In this document: in pieces, positions 1 to 9,788 of the stretch
Numbering within the stretch: the stretch's first letter is position 1
Layout of the letters: each line of letters begins with the position of its first letter
From: Synechococcales cyanobacterium CNB
Lineage (GTDB): Bacteria > Planctomycetota > Phycisphaerae > Phycisphaerales > UBA1924
Length of the DNA: 64,000 nucleotides
Direction of reading: 5' to 3'
NCBI GenBank assembly: GCA_030263455.1
Contig: SZOZ01000007.1
Span: forward strand, 62,001 to 126,000
The notes under the pieces: model-generated
What the model saw: only the letters and a program-made list of their open reading frames with translations
Databases searched by the model: none
Told to the model about the DNA's origin: nothing
Program-made: the position numbers and the translations under genes

Positions 1-2
1 GC

Positions 3-1718
3 ACCGGCGACGCCCTCACCTACAACGGCGAACTCTACAACTACCTCGAACTCCGCGAGCAACTCGCCCGCGAGCGCGACATCACCTATCGCGGACACTC
101 CGACACCGAGTTCATCCTCCACGCCCTCGTCGAGTGGGGACCGGCAGCCATCGAACGCTTCGAAGGCATGTTCGCCCTCGCCTTCCTCCGACGCGCCGAC
201 TCCACGCTCCTCCTCGCCCGCGACCCCATGGGCATCAAGCCCCTCTACTACGCGGCCTCACCCGGCCGCCTCGCGCTCGCCAGCGAACTGCGGGCGCTCG
301 TCGCGGGGGGCGCGGTTTCAACCGAGGTCGATCGGCGCGCCGTCGCAGGCATGCTCGCCTACGGCGCGGTGCCCGAACCCCTCACCATCTTCAGCGGGGC
401 GCGCGCCTTTCCGCCAGGCTGCCTCGCCGAGGTTCCGCTCGACTTCTCCGACGGAGAAACACCGTCGGTCCGTCCACGCCCTCACTGGCGGTTCCCCCGC
501 GTCGGCGAGGGACTCCCCGACCGTGTCACGGAAGCCGACGCGACCGAGCGCATCGCCGCCACACTCGACCGCGCCGTCAAGAATCACCTGATCAGCGACG
601 TCCCCGTCGGCATCTTTCTCTCCTCGGGACTCGACTCGACCATCATGGCCGGGCTGGCCGCGCGACACGCACCCGACGTGCGCACGTTCACCGTCGGCTT
701 CGCCGATCAGCCCGACATGAGCGAGTCCGCCCTCGCCGCGGGAACGGCCCGAGCCTTCCGCCTCCCGCACGCCGACGTCCAGATCACCGGGCGCGACGCC
801 GAGGCCGCCGCGGTCGCCTGGATGTCCAGCATCGATCAGCCCTCGCTCGACGGCCTCAACTCCTACGTCATCTCCAAGGCCGTCCGCGCCGAGGGCATCA
901 TCGTCGCCCTCTCCGGCCTGGGCGGCGACGAACTGCTCGGCGGCTACCCCTCGTTCCGCGACGTCCCGCGTTTGCGCCGACTTCTCCAACGGCTCGCCTG
1001 GATGCCCCCGCACGCTCGCTCCGCGCTCCTGCGCGCCGTCGCCATGCGCCAACCCCGCTCCGCCCGCGACAAGGCCGCCGACCTCGCCGCCACCGACGGT
1101 TCCGTCATGCAACTTGCCCTCGGCCGACGGCGCGTCACGCCGAACGCACGCATGCGCGCCCTCGGCCTCGACCCCGGCGCCCTCCACCTCCATCCAACCT
1201 TCCAGCCCCACGAGGCGCTCGAAGGCATCGACCACGCCGCGGATGCACGCGACCCCATCGCCGCCGTCTCCCGCTACGAGGCACGCTTCTACATGGGCAA
1301 CATGCTCCTGCGTGATGGTGACATGACCGGCATGGCCCACAGCCTCGAAATCCGCGTGCCGCTCATTGACCGAACCATGCTCGACCTCTGCTTCGCCCTC
1401 CCCGGCGCGGTGCGGCTCCCACCGGGCGCGCCGGGCAAGCACCTCCTGCGTGTTGCCTTCCGCGACATGCTCCGCGACGAACTCCTCGCTCAGCGCAAGC
1501 GCGGCTTCCAACTGCCGATCCGCCGCTGGATGCTCGGCCCGCTCCGCGCCGTCTGCGAGTCCGGCCTCGAACGCGTCAAGCGCACCGCCCTGCTCCGGCC
1601 CGAAGGCGTCGATGGCCTGTGGGCCGACTTCCTCCGCGAGCCGGAAAGCCCCGTCTGGTCCAGCGCGTTCAGCGTCTGCGTCCTCGGCGCGTACCTCGAG
1701 CGCATGAACGCGGGCTGA
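3..1718 (+). CDS. asnB: Asparagine synthase (glutamine-hydrolysing), 5' end outside window
   Basis: The frame is open from the window edge, so the N terminus, including the nucleophile Cys of the glutaminase domain, lies upstream. 571 residues are visible, against roughly 600-640 for the family. What remains of the class II glutamine amidotransferase domain shows YNGELYNYLELR near residue 8 and DTEFILHAL further on. The synthetase domain has the ATP-pyrophosphatase loop SSGLDST near residue 207 and the family's C-terminal KRGFQLPIRRWM. The enzyme transfers glutamine ammonia to an aspartate or related carboxyl group, with AMP formation. It ends convergent with the next gene, 11 bp apart. In planctomycetes such synthases may also serve exopolysaccharide clusters; which role applies cannot be told here. 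Confidence 0.93.
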   Translation, partial: TGDALTYNGELYNYLELREQLARERDITYRGHSDTEFILHALVEWGPAAIERFEGMFALAFLRRADSTLLLARDPMGIKPLYYAASPGRLALASELRALVAGGAVSTEVDRRAVAGMLAYGAVPEPLTIFSGARAFPPGCLAEVPLDFSDGETPSVRPRPHWRFPRVGEGLPDRVTEADATERIAATLDRAVKNHLISDVPVGIFLSSGLDSTIMAGLAARHAPDVRTFTVGFADQPDMSESALAAGTARAFRLPHADVQITGRDAEAAAVAWMSSIDQPSLDGLNSYVISKAVRAEGIIVALSGLGGDELLGGYPSFRDVPRLRRLLQRLAWMPPHARSALLRAVAMRQPRSARDKAADLAATDGSVMQLALGRRRVTPNARMRALGLDPGALHLHPTFQPHEALEGIDHAADARDPIAAVSRYEARFYMGNMLLRDGDMTGMAHSLEIRVPLIDRTMLDLCFALPGAVRLPPGAPGKHLLRVAFRDMLRDELLAQRKRGFQLPIRRWMLGPLRAVCESGLERVKRTALLRPEGVDGLWADFLREPESPVWSSAFSVCVLGAYLERMNAG

Positions 1719-1729
1719 CGCGATCGCCT

Positions 1730-1891
1730 TCAGCACCCCACTGCGTATGCGTTCAGGAAGGCCAGCACGTCCAGCGTGTTCACTGTGCCGTCGCCGTTGA
1801 AGTCCGCGCTCGCGTCGCCGGCGGTGAAGACGTTGAGAAAGGCGAGCAGGTCGAGCGTATTGACGACGCCGTCGCCGTTGAAGTCGGCTGG
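1730..1891 (-). repeat. Dockerin-coding DNA repeat shared by four adjacent genes
   Basis: The DNA for the terminal dockerin is nearly identical between neighbours. The block at 1730-1812 matches 5115-5197 with one visible mismatch, while 1790-1890 matches 8440-8532 instead. Likewise 3044-3125 matches 5194-5275. The related copies sit at 2965-3127, 5115-5277 and 8372-8536. Identity at silent positions points to recent duplication or gene conversion rather than protein-level constraint alone. Confidence 0.8.
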
Positions 1892-2893
1892 GCAGGGGTT
1901 CATGGGCGTGAGCAGCACGGCGCAGATGGGGCCGGTGGCGCCGTCCCTGGCCGCGGCGACGATCTGGCGCGAGCCGTTGATGCCGTTCCCCCCCCCGTAC
2001 TGCACGTACCACTCGCCCTGCGAGGGGTCGATCAGGCTCCCGAGCGGGAAGTAGCCCTCTGGGTTGAAGTGAACGCCGGAGGTGGTCATGTAGTAGTAGA
2101 GCAGCGCGTCGCCCCGGTCGTTGATGGCCGTGGCGCTGGTGGTGGTGGCGCACCCGCCGAGGAACTCCCAGCCAACACCCTGCCGATACCGCATCGGGAA
2201 GGTGCTGCATCCCGAGTACCCGAGGATGTAGCCGCAGAAATCTCCGAGGTTGTTGAGAGCAGCACCGACGAAGCCCTGCCAGTTGCCCGGCGGCAGCGGC
2301 GTCTCCACGATCTGGCCGGTGTCGAGATGCAGCAGGCGATTGCCAGTCAGCACGACCCGCCCATCGTTCACGTCCACGCCGATCATCCCGTCCGGAAGGG
2401 CCTCGGGTCCGTCTTCCCCGAAGAGCGTCCCCGTGGTCAGGCTCCAACCGAAGTACCCCGATCCGCCCACGATGTCGCCCAGGTTGTTGATCGCGTAGGC
2501 CGCGCTGTAGGGCAGACCCGGAAGCGTGCCCAGCACCTCCACCGTGTACCCGCCCGCGCCGGGCCTCCACACGGCCGCGATCGGCTGCGAGATGACGTAC
2601 TGGTTCGGGCAGACCGCCCCGACGATCACGCCCGCGTCGTTGATGTCGTGCGCGCGCGACGTCTGCATCCCCTCCGGCAGGGGAAGGAGCTCGAAGGGCA
2701 GCCCGCCGCGCGACACCCCCGCCAGCACCGACGTGCCGTCCGGCGAGACGTTCCCGCAGACCTCGCCGGACTCGTTGATCCCGGTGCCCGTCCACCCCGC
2801 GCCCAGGCAGTCCACCCGGTACGTGCCGACATCGCCGCCGAACGCCACGGCGCTCACCGACGCCACCATCGCCATCGTCAGACGAGCAAGCAT
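1730..2893 (-). CDS. Secreted HAF-repeat protein with C-terminal GC-type dockerin
   Basis: 387 residues. The start was placed at the ATG with AAAGGA 7 nt upstream, followed at once by a signal peptide (MLARLTMAMVASVSAVAFGG); the reading frame stays open far upstream but that part is shadow of the neighbouring gene. The middle carries HAF-type repeats of the form (I/L)N(N/D)xGxxxG (for example INDAGVIVGA, INNLGDIVGG, LNNLGDFCGY). The last 55 residues are two dockerin-like calcium loops (ADFNGDGVVNTLDLLAFLN and a second copy) ending in AVGC, with a Cys just before the first loop. It is last in a run of four such genes. A run of nine C at 1988-1996 encodes consecutive glycines. Probably extracellular or cell-surface; function unknown. 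Confidence 0.85.
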   Translation of the reverse strand: MLARLTMAMVASVSAVAFGGDVGTYRVDCLGAGWTGTGINESGEVCGNVSPDGTSVLAGVSRGGLPFELLPLPEGMQTSRAHDINDAGVIVGAVCPNQYVISQPIAAVWRPGAGGYTVEVLGTLPGLPYSAAYAINNLGDIVGGSGYFGWSLTTGTLFGEDGPEALPDGMIGVDVNDGRVVLTGNRLLHLDTGQIVETPLPPGNWQGFVGAALNNLGDFCGYILGYSGCSTFPMRYRQGVGWEFLGGCATTTSATAINDRGDALLYYYMTTSGVHFNPEGYFPLGSLIDPSQGEWYVQYGGGNGINGSRQIVAAARDGATGPICAVLLTPMNPCPADFNGDGVVNTLDLLAFLNVFTAGDASADFNGDGTVNTLDVLAFLNAYAVGC

Positions 2894-2964
2894 GGTCTGG
2901 TCCTTTCTCTGAGCCTTCTGCTCAAAACGCCTCAATCCCGGTCGGCCCCGTGCGACGGGCATCC

Positions 2965-5088
2965 TCAGCATCCGGCCGTGTACTCGTTCAGGAACGCCAG
3001 CACGTCCAGCGTGTTCACCGTGCCGTCGCCGTTGAAGTCCGCGCTCGGATCGCCGGACGCGAACGCGTTCAGGAACGCCAGCACGTCCAGTGTGTTCACC
3101 GTGCCGTCGCCGTTGAAGTCCGCGGGGCATGAGGCCGCGCCCACGCGGATCACTGCCGCCGCTTCCGACACGCAACTCACCCACAGGTCGCCCCGCCCGT
3201 CGAAGGCGCACCCGTTGATCTGCGGGTGCGGGATCGGCGAGTCTCCGTGCAGGAACAGCCGCCACAACGCCGGGTCGGTGATCGGGCCGACGACGACCGC
3301 CGCTCCGCTGTTCGGCCGGTCGCCGAGGTCGGACATGGCAATCCCCATCGCGCCGTCGGCGCGGAAGTCGATCCCGGTGATGGCGTCGACCCGCATCGGC
3401 GTGTTCGTCCGGTCGTGCACGGTCCACGACGAGCCGTCGTAGTGCACCAGCCCCTGGTTGCACCCGATCCAGAGCGTGTCGTCCGGCCCGACCGCCAGGC
3501 AGTTCGCGCCGCCGAGGTCGTAGAGGAAGTCCCGGTACGGCAGCACGAGGTCCGTCCACGACGAGCCGTCCCACCGCGCGACGTCGAACCACCCGCCCCA
3601 GTACACGTTGCCCTGGCTGTCCGTCGCCGCGCCGGGGATGCCGAGCGCGGCGTACATGAACTTCGGATCCTTGACCCACTTCTGCGTCTGCGTGTTGAAC
3701 CACCACGCCGTGCCGTACTTCTCGAACGCCCACAGCCGACCGTGCTTGTCCTCCGCGAACGCGCGGAAGTTGGCGACGCCCATGCCGGGGTTGTTGCGCC
3801 AGTCCCAGAGCGTCATGGCGCCGGTCTCGCGGTCCCAGCGCAGGATGCCATTCGACCCCACCCACACCGCGCCGTCGGACGCCTCGTAGACCGAGTCCGC
3901 GCCGTCGGCGAGCACGGGCCAGTCGATGTTGTGGTTGTGGCTCCCCACGTTCTCCCACCTCGTGCCGTCGAACGCGGAGGCCCCGGTTTCGAGCGACGCG
4001 ATGTAGAAGTCGCCGCTCGCTCTCCCCAGGTGCAGTTGGTCGCAGAAGTAGTCGGGCATCCCGGTCGTGATGGAGTTGTAATCCCGGAGCAGATGCCCCG
4101 AGTTGTCGAACCGACCGACCGCGCCGATCGTGCCGATCCAGACCCCGTCGCCCACCGGATGGGGCGCGACGTTGAAGACGTAGTTCAGCCCGCTCACAAA
4201 GACTTGCCAGGTCTGGCCCTGATCGAAGGAGCGCCGGACATTGCCGGCCCAGTCCCCGAAGTAGACCGCACCGTCCGGGCCTGTTGCGACCGTCATGATG
4301 TCCAGTTGCGAATAGACGACGGACATCGTCGTCCCGTTCCACTTCGCCAGATTGACCTGTCCGAGGCCGGGCGCGAAGTAGACGTTGCCCGCGCCGTCCT
4401 CGGCCATCTCGTCGAACGAGCCGAGGCCCGTGCCGTGCAGTGTCCAGACGCCGTCGCGGAGCCGCGCCGCCCCGCCGAGCACCGCGTTCGTCACCCACAC
4501 GTCGCCGTTCGCCGCCGCATGCACGCCGTCGAGGTCCGACCAGACCGCGTCCCAGGGCAACTCCACGCCCGTGCGGTACTTCGTCCACGCGGTCCCGTCG
4601 AACTCGAGGATCGCGTCGCCCGCGCGGTTGAAGTCGGAGTTGTTCACCCACACATGGCCGTTCGGCGCGACGGAGACGTCCGCGCAGGTGTCGAAGGCCA
4701 TCGGCGTGTTCGCGCTGTTGAAGACCGTCCATGCCGTGCCGTCGTACCGCACCAAGCCCCCGCCCGTGGCGATCCACGCCGTCCCGTCGGGCGCGAACGC
4801 CAGCCCGTTGACGAACGCGCTCGGGATCGGCCCCGGCCCCGCGCCGGACTCGGCATTCGAGTGCGTCTCCCACAGGTCCGCGTCGATGTCGTAGATCCCG
4901 ACCCCCCCCTCCTTCCAGAACGGCCAGCGTGCGCCCACCCACAGCCGACCATCCGGCCCGAACCGCACCACGCGGACCTCCTCGCCGGGGATGCCCGTGT
5001 TCGAGGGACGGATCAGGGCGATGTCCTGCCCCTCCACGCCCGCGCACAACCACGCCGCCAACGCCGCCGACAGAACCCGCCCGATCAT
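2965..5088 (-). CDS. Secreted beta-propeller protein with GC-type dockerin
   Basis: 707 residues. Start chosen at the ATG preceded by AAGGAG and followed by a short signal peptide (MIGRVLSAALAAWLCAGVEG). The body is built of repeats resembling the two-component-regulator-propeller type: units such as LVRYDGTAWTVFNSANTPM, ILEFDGTAWTKYRTG and LVHYDGSSWTVHDRTNTPM, alternating with FAPDGTAW/FRADGAM-like strands, which fits one or two seven-bladed propellers. The C terminus has Cys-PADFNGDG plus a second loop and ends in YTAGC. Gaps of 26 and 71 bp to the flanking genes suggest co-transcription. No kinase or DNA-binding domain is attached, so a sensory role is not supported; it looks like a secreted binding or structural protein. 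Confidence 0.85.
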   Translation of the reverse strand: MIGRVLSAALAAWLCAGVEGQDIALIRPSNTGIPGEEVRVVRFGPDGRLWVGARWPFWKEGGVGIYDIDADLWETHSNAESGAGPGPIPSAFVNGLAFAPDGTAWIATGGGLVRYDGTAWTVFNSANTPMAFDTCADVSVAPNGHVWVNNSDFNRAGDAILEFDGTAWTKYRTGVELPWDAVWSDLDGVHAAANGDVWVTNAVLGGAARLRDGVWTLHGTGLGSFDEMAEDGAGNVYFAPGLGQVNLAKWNGTTMSVVYSQLDIMTVATGPDGAVYFGDWAGNVRRSFDQGQTWQVFVSGLNYVFNVAPHPVGDGVWIGTIGAVGRFDNSGHLLRDYNSITTGMPDYFCDQLHLGRASGDFYIASLETGASAFDGTRWENVGSHNHNIDWPVLADGADSVYEASDGAVWVGSNGILRWDRETGAMTLWDWRNNPGMGVANFRAFAEDKHGRLWAFEKYGTAWWFNTQTQKWVKDPKFMYAALGIPGAATDSQGNVYWGGWFDVARWDGSSWTDLVLPYRDFLYDLGGANCLAVGPDDTLWIGCNQGLVHYDGSSWTVHDRTNTPMRVDAITGIDFRADGAMGIAMSDLGDRPNSGAAVVVGPITDPALWRLFLHGDSPIPHPQINGCAFDGRGDLWVSCVSEAAAVIRVGAASCPADFNGDGTVNTLDVLAFLNAFASGDPSADFNGDGTVNTLDVLAFLNEYTAGC

Positions 5089-5114
5089 CTCCCGTCTCCT
5101 TCTCCCCCGGCCCG

Positions 5115-8100
5115 TCAGCACCCCACTGCGTATGCGTTCAGGAAGGCCAGCACGTCCAGCGTGTTCACCGTGCCGTCGCCGTTGAAGTCCGCGCTCGGAT
5201 CGCCGGACGCGAACGCGTTCAGGAACGCCAGCACGTCCAGCGTGTTCACCGTGCCGTCGCTGTTGAAGTCCGCCGCGCATCCCTCGCTCGGGAGAACCGC
5301 GAAGGCCGCCTCGTCCGCCGAGTTCTGGAACCGCAGGTCGTGGGCGACAACGCGCACGCGCACGTCGGCGATCCCCGCGCTCTGCGGCAGCCGCCAGTCA
5401 AAGGCTCGCGCCGCGCCGGGCAGGTCATACGCCACCGCGTGGAACGTCCGCCCGCCGTCGTACGACGCCCACACGTCGAACCCGACCAGCGCCTCGTCGT
5501 CCGAGGCGATCCACCGCACGGGCACTGCCGTTCCGCCCGCGAAGGCCGACCCGTCCGGGGGCGATTGCACCTCGACCGTCGGCGGTTCCAGCCCGAGCCT
5601 CGGGTCGTGCCGGATCGAGAAGTACCCCTCCGCGAAGAACCAGACCACGTCGTTCGAGTTGTTTTTCGCCCGGATCGCCAGCCGGGCGCGGTCGGTCGAA
5701 AGGTGCGGGAAACCGCCGAAGAACATCCCCACGCCGCCGACATTCAATCCCTGGATCACCGACCCGTCCGATTCGAGCACGATGAACGGCAGGATCGAGG
5801 GGAAGTCGTTGACCGAACCCGTCCAGTGCACGTCGGGGATCGCCTCGCCCGCGTGGAACGTCATGCCGCTCAGGTTCGTCACGATCTCCACGTCGCCCGA
5901 CAGCCGGTTCGAGGGCACGACCACCGGCATCTGGTCCCAGGCCTCCTGCCCGGAGTCGTCCACCGCGACCACCCGCAGGAACTGCGGCTGGTTCGTGACG
6001 GCGAAGCCGGGGTCCGGCACCGTCACCTCCCAGGAGCGCGCATCTGCGGGGATGCCGTCCGCGAGCACGAAGAACCGCGACTGGTAGTGCCCGTCGGGCG
6101 AGAACTCGATCCGCTGCGACACGATCGCTCCGTCGTCGCTCGCCTCCCAGCACACGATGAACGTCGAACCGGTCTCGAGCAGGTGGTCCGTCGATGGCTC
6201 CGTCGTGCGCCACGACGGCCCCGGATCCACGAGCCGAACGACCGGCGGCGTGTCGCCGAAGTCCGGCTCGGCCGAGAGGAACGGGATGACCATGACGCCG
6301 CTCGCGCCCGGGCCGACCACTGCGTCGCCCTGCCCGCCCGGGTTCGCCGGGTGCTGCGGCCCGCTGGGATGTCCCCACCAAGCGTGCCGCGCGTCGGCCT
6401 GCACGCCGAACTCAAAGGCGTTGACCGCCGCCCCGTTGCCCGAGAACGAGTTGGGCGCGGTCGGGCTGGCGAGGATGGGCGAGCCGAGGTCCGTCGTGCT
6501 GACGCCGACCGCGTTCGACAGGAACCGCGTCTTGCGGAAGGCGATCGAGCCGAATGTGTTCGTGTTCGCGCCGACCTGGTTGTTGCGGAAGATCGTGCTG
6601 TCAACGTAGAGGTGGTTGTCCGTGCTGATGACGCCGAGCGAGGCGTTCTCGACGATGCAGTGCTCGAGCCGCGGCCCCTCGGTGCTGTTCACGTGGAACG
6701 TGATGCCCTGCCACGGCTGCTGGGGCACGACGGCACGGAACGTGATCGGCGCGTCGGGAAGCCCCTCCGCCGTCAGACGCCGGGTGGACTGGAACACAAG
6801 CCCGCCCCCCCCCACGCTCTCAACGACGACGCCCGGGTCGATCGTGAGGTCGCCGCCAACCGACGCCGTCGGGTCCGTGATCCGGTAGGGGATGCCGAAG
6901 TCGGGCCACCTACCCGGCCCGCGGAACGACCCCCGGCCCACGTCGATGACGTTGATCGCATTGCCCGCCGTCGGTACCGCGCTGCCGGGAAGCAGCCCGC
7001 CCGAGAGCGTGAGCGGGTACAGGTTCCCACTCAGCGACACGCCCTGCCCGAGCAGGAAGTTTCCGCCGTCGAGCAGCAGCCCGCCCGCCGAGTTCACCCC
7101 GCTCGCCGCCACGCCGTCCACGTAGAACGGCTGCGTCGTCTCCTCGCGGATGATGGCGAGCGGACCGCCGACGAAGATGTTGCCCGCACCCAGCACCGCG
7201 TAGCCGCGCAGCACCTGGCAGAACGAGTCCGTGAAGGCGTTACCGCGGAGCTCGACCAGCGCGTCGCTCAGCACCGCCGATGCGCCCTCGAAGACACACG
7301 AGTCCAGCACGACGTGGGGCGCGACCGCCTGCAGCTCCTGCGCCCAAAGCACCGCGCCGGCAGGGAACACGCACGATTCCAGCGAAACGGACGCGCCGGA
7401 CTCCACGCGGAACTGGCCGCGAAACTCCCCGTGCGCCGCGTCCACCACGCCCTGCCGCGCGACGATCATCGGCGGGAACGTACCCGACTGGGTGAAGACC
7501 GCCCGGCTCTGCGCCGACGACTGCACCAGCAGCGTCCCGTTCACGACGAGCTGCGTCCCCTCGTCGAACGCAACCTCCACGCCCGACTCGACCACCACGG
7601 TCGATCCCGGAGGGATGCCGATGTTCTCGCAGACCTCGTACGGCCCGCCCGCCACGGTCCACGTCACGGTCTCGCCCACGGCAGGGACCGGCGGCATGTT
7701 GCAGGGCGGCGGCGGCTCCGGACCGACACTCAGCGAGTCGATGCCGGTGTATGACGCGAAACAGGCGAAGTTGCACGCGTCGGCGATGAAATACCGCAAC
7801 GCGATCCGCCCACTGCCGGGGAGCGTCGCCGTGTACTTGTTCCACCCGCCGACCGGGATCGGGTTCACGTCGAGCAGCAGCGTCGTGAAGTCGCCAACCC
7901 CGTTCACGCCCGATCCCGTGCCCGTCCCTCCCGACGGCGAGTACCGCACCTGGAGCGTGTTCACGTTGCTGCCGCCCATGTCGATCGCGTAGAAGGTCAG
8001 GACGTCGCCGGCGGCCTGGCCGGGCACTGCGGGCAGGATCGCCCACGTGCTCACGTCGCCACCAAAGTAGTCCGTGCTCAGGCTATCCACGGCGAGATAG

Positions 8101-8348
8101 CCAGAACCCGCCTGCGGCGAAGGCCAGCCGAAACCGATGTACCCGTCGAACCACCCCTGCGAGCCTTCCGGCTGGCTCTGGTTGCGGAATATCCACCCCT
8201 TGGCGATGAGGTTCGCCGGGCCGTCCTGCCCGTTGTTCGGGCCGTTGTTGTCGAATGCCTCGTGGAAGTTCGCCTGCCCGCGCGCCGCCGCGCCGAACAC
8301 CAGCAGAACCGCGAACACTGCCGCGACCGATGTCGCTTGACGATTCAT
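5115..8348 (-). CDS. Large secreted protein: choice-of-anchor-J-like, beta-helix and GC-type dockerin
   Basis: 1077 residues. ATG chosen because GGAGAGG lies 7 nt upstream and a signal peptide follows (residues 1-25, ending ARGQ). Residues about 28-205 resemble a cleaved-adhesin/choice-of-anchor J jelly-roll (FHEAFDNNGPNNGQ..., later GIDSLSVGPEPPP). The middle reads like right-handed beta-helix coils with many short hydrophobic strands and N/G turns (for example IVENASLGVIS, FRNNQVGANT). The region before the C terminus looks Ig-like. Two dockerin loops and AVGC end the protein. A nine-C run at 6805-6813 encodes consecutive glycines. Likely extracellular, perhaps carbohydrate-binding; no catalytic residues could be identified. 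Confidence 0.8.
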   Translation of the reverse strand: MNRQATSVAAVFAVLLVFGAAARGQANFHEAFDNNGPNNGQDGPANLIAKGWIFRNQSQPEGSQGWFDGYIGFGWPSPQAGSGYLAVDSLSTDYFGGDVSTWAILPAVPGQAAGDVLTFYAIDMGGSNVNTLQVRYSPSGGTGTGSGVNGVGDFTTLLLDVNPIPVGGWNKYTATLPGSGRIALRYFIADACNFACFASYTGIDSLSVGPEPPPPCNMPPVPAVGETVTWTVAGGPYEVCENIGIPPGSTVVVESGVEVAFDEGTQLVVNGTLLVQSSAQSRAVFTQSGTFPPMIVARQGVVDAAHGEFRGQFRVESGASVSLESCVFPAGAVLWAQELQAVAPHVVLDSCVFEGASAVLSDALVELRGNAFTDSFCQVLRGYAVLGAGNIFVGGPLAIIREETTQPFYVDGVAASGVNSAGGLLLDGGNFLLGQGVSLSGNLYPLTLSGGLLPGSAVPTAGNAINVIDVGRGSFRGPGRWPDFGIPYRITDPTASVGGDLTIDPGVVVESVGGGGLVFQSTRRLTAEGLPDAPITFRAVVPQQPWQGITFHVNSTEGPRLEHCIVENASLGVISTDNHLYVDSTIFRNNQVGANTNTFGSIAFRKTRFLSNAVGVSTTDLGSPILASPTAPNSFSGNGAAVNAFEFGVQADARHAWWGHPSGPQHPANPGGQGDAVVGPGASGVMVIPFLSAEPDFGDTPPVVRLVDPGPSWRTTEPSTDHLLETGSTFIVCWEASDDGAIVSQRIEFSPDGHYQSRFFVLADGIPADARSWEVTVPDPGFAVTNQPQFLRVVAVDDSGQEAWDQMPVVVPSNRLSGDVEIVTNLSGMTFHAGEAIPDVHWTGSVNDFPSILPFIVLESDGSVIQGLNVGGVGMFFGGFPHLSTDRARLAIRAKNNSNDVVWFFAEGYFSIRHDPRLGLEPPTVEVQSPPDGSAFAGGTAVPVRWIASDDEALVGFDVWASYDGGRTFHAVAYDLPGAARAFDWRLPQSAGIADVRVRVVAHDLRFQNSADEAAFAVLPSEGCAADFNSDGTVNTLDVLAFLNAFASGDPSADFNGDGTVNTLDVLAFLNAYAVGC

Positions 8349-8371
8349 CGAGGTCCTCTCCTTCCGCTCGT

Positions 8372-9592
8372 TCAGCAACCCGCCGTGAATGCGTTGAGGA
8401 ACGCCAGCACGTCCAGCGTGTTCACCGTGCCGTCGCCGTTGAAGTCCGCGCTCGCGTCGCCGGCGGTGAAGGCGTTGAGAAAGGCGAGCAGGTCGAGCGT
8501 ATTGACGACGCCGTCGCCGTTGAAGTCGGCGGGGCAGGGAGCGGCGATGGGGACGAGGGCGAAGGCGACGCCCGGCCCCCAGCCGGGGCCCCAGTGCCCG
8601 TCGCCCACGATCATGCCGTGCTCGTTGATGGCGATCGCGCGGTCGAGGATGAACCCGGCGGGGAGTTCGACGAGGTCGTTGAGGTCGCGCATGCCATTCG
8701 CGGCGTCCCAGATGAACGCGTGCCGGTTCGTCCAGCCGTCGATGGCGGCCGAGCCAACGACGGTTTCCGCGCTGTTCAGGTCATAGGGCGTCACTCGGTC
8801 GCGGTCGCCGTTCTTGAGGGCGGGGAGGAAGGTGAAGCCCTCGAACTCGTCCCAGAGCCAGGCGGAGCCGAAGGAGCCGTTCCACCCTTCGCCGACGACT
8901 TGACCCTCTCCGTTGACGGCGTAGGCCTCGGTGATGCCGGGGCCGCCGCCGGTGAGCATGGCGTGGAGGTCGATCCACTGGTTCTGGTCGGCGCGGTAGA
9001 GGAAGGCTTCGAAGTCGCCGCAGGAGCCGGAGTAGGTGGCGGCGCCGACGACGTGGTTGGCGTCGTTGATGTCGCGTCCGACTTCGGCGGCAGGGACGAA
9101 GGATTCGAGGTTGACGGTGCCGCCGGAGAGGGTCCACATGACGGCACGGCGTGCGTATCGGCAGCCGCCGTAGTAGCGGAAAGTGGAGGTACCCGCGACG
9201 GCGCCGGTGTTGTTGATGGCCGAGCCGTAGACGGAGAGGTCGCCCGGGACGGGTTCCATGGAACCGACGCCGCCGTCGGAAAAGTAGATCGTGCCTCCGG
9301 CGACGATGTCGCCACGGTCGTTGATGGCCGAGTAGCTGGAGGGGGTCGGGTGAACGACCGGTCCGGTGTCGGGTGTCCAGGCAAAGCCGTGGTAGGTGGT
9401 GTGGTAGTTGCCGTTGGCGTCCTGGGTGGTGTAGGTCATGAAGCCAACAGCAACGCCGTGGACGTTGACGCCGCTCAGGTACGACTCGGGGATGCCGTAC
9501 TGCGAGAGCGCGGGGATGATGTGGGCCTGGTACTGCTGCGCGAGGGCGGCGGAGCAGGCGGCCATGGCGAGCGCGGCGGCGAGACGGTGCAT
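8372..9592 (-). CDS. Secreted HAF-repeat protein with GC-type dockerin, first gene of the run
   Basis: 406 residues. ATG with GAGGAG upstream and signal peptide MHRLAAALAMAACSAALAQ. HAF-type repeats are visible as INDRGDIVAGG, INNTGAVAGT, INDANHVVGA, VNGEGQVVGEG and INEHGMIVGDG, spaced about 40-60 residues, as in the related protein at the other end of this run. The tail is Cys-PADFNGDG, second loop, TAGC. It stops 23 bp before the next gene, so it appears to lead a four-gene transcription unit whose promoter should lie within 9593-9788. I see no confident -35/-10 pair in that 196-bp gap. Confidence 0.85.
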   Translation of the reverse strand: MHRLAAALAMAACSAALAQQYQAHIIPALSQYGIPESYLSGVNVHGVAVGFMTYTTQDANGNYHTTYHGFAWTPDTGPVVHPTPSSYSAINDRGDIVAGGTIYFSDGGVGSMEPVPGDLSVYGSAINNTGAVAGTSTFRYYGGCRYARRAVMWTLSGGTVNLESFVPAAEVGRDINDANHVVGAATYSGSCGDFEAFLYRADQNQWIDLHAMLTGGGPGITEAYAVNGEGQVVGEGWNGSFGSAWLWDEFEGFTFLPALKNGDRDRVTPYDLNSAETVVGSAAIDGWTNRHAFIWDAANGMRDLNDLVELPAGFILDRAIAINEHGMIVGDGHWGPGWGPGVAFALVPIAAPCPADFNGDGVVNTLDLLAFLNAFTAGDASADFNGDGTVNTLDVLAFLNAFTAGC

Positions 9593-9788
9593 CGGGGTCT
9601 CCTCACAGTGCGGGCGCTGACGCCCCGGAGACCCGCTCAATGCAATGACCGTACCAGCCGCCAAGGGGCAAGTGAAGCGTTCAGGGGGTGCCCAGCACGA
9701 ATTCTGGCTAAGTTTGTCGCCAATCAGTGGCCAGCCGCGGCCGACCCCGGCCTCCGGGTGCTGGAGTCGTACACGGCGGCGGTGATGA

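Noticed and set aside
318-2795. Very long minus-strand open frame of 825 codons across asnB and its neighbour
   Set aside because: It is antisense to asnB motifs, is low-complexity Arg/Gly/Ala sequence, and arises because stop codons are rare at this GC content. Similar long frames at 3226-6087, 4929-7754, 42798-45344 and 51160-55095 were rejected for the same reason, apart from the real genes inside them.
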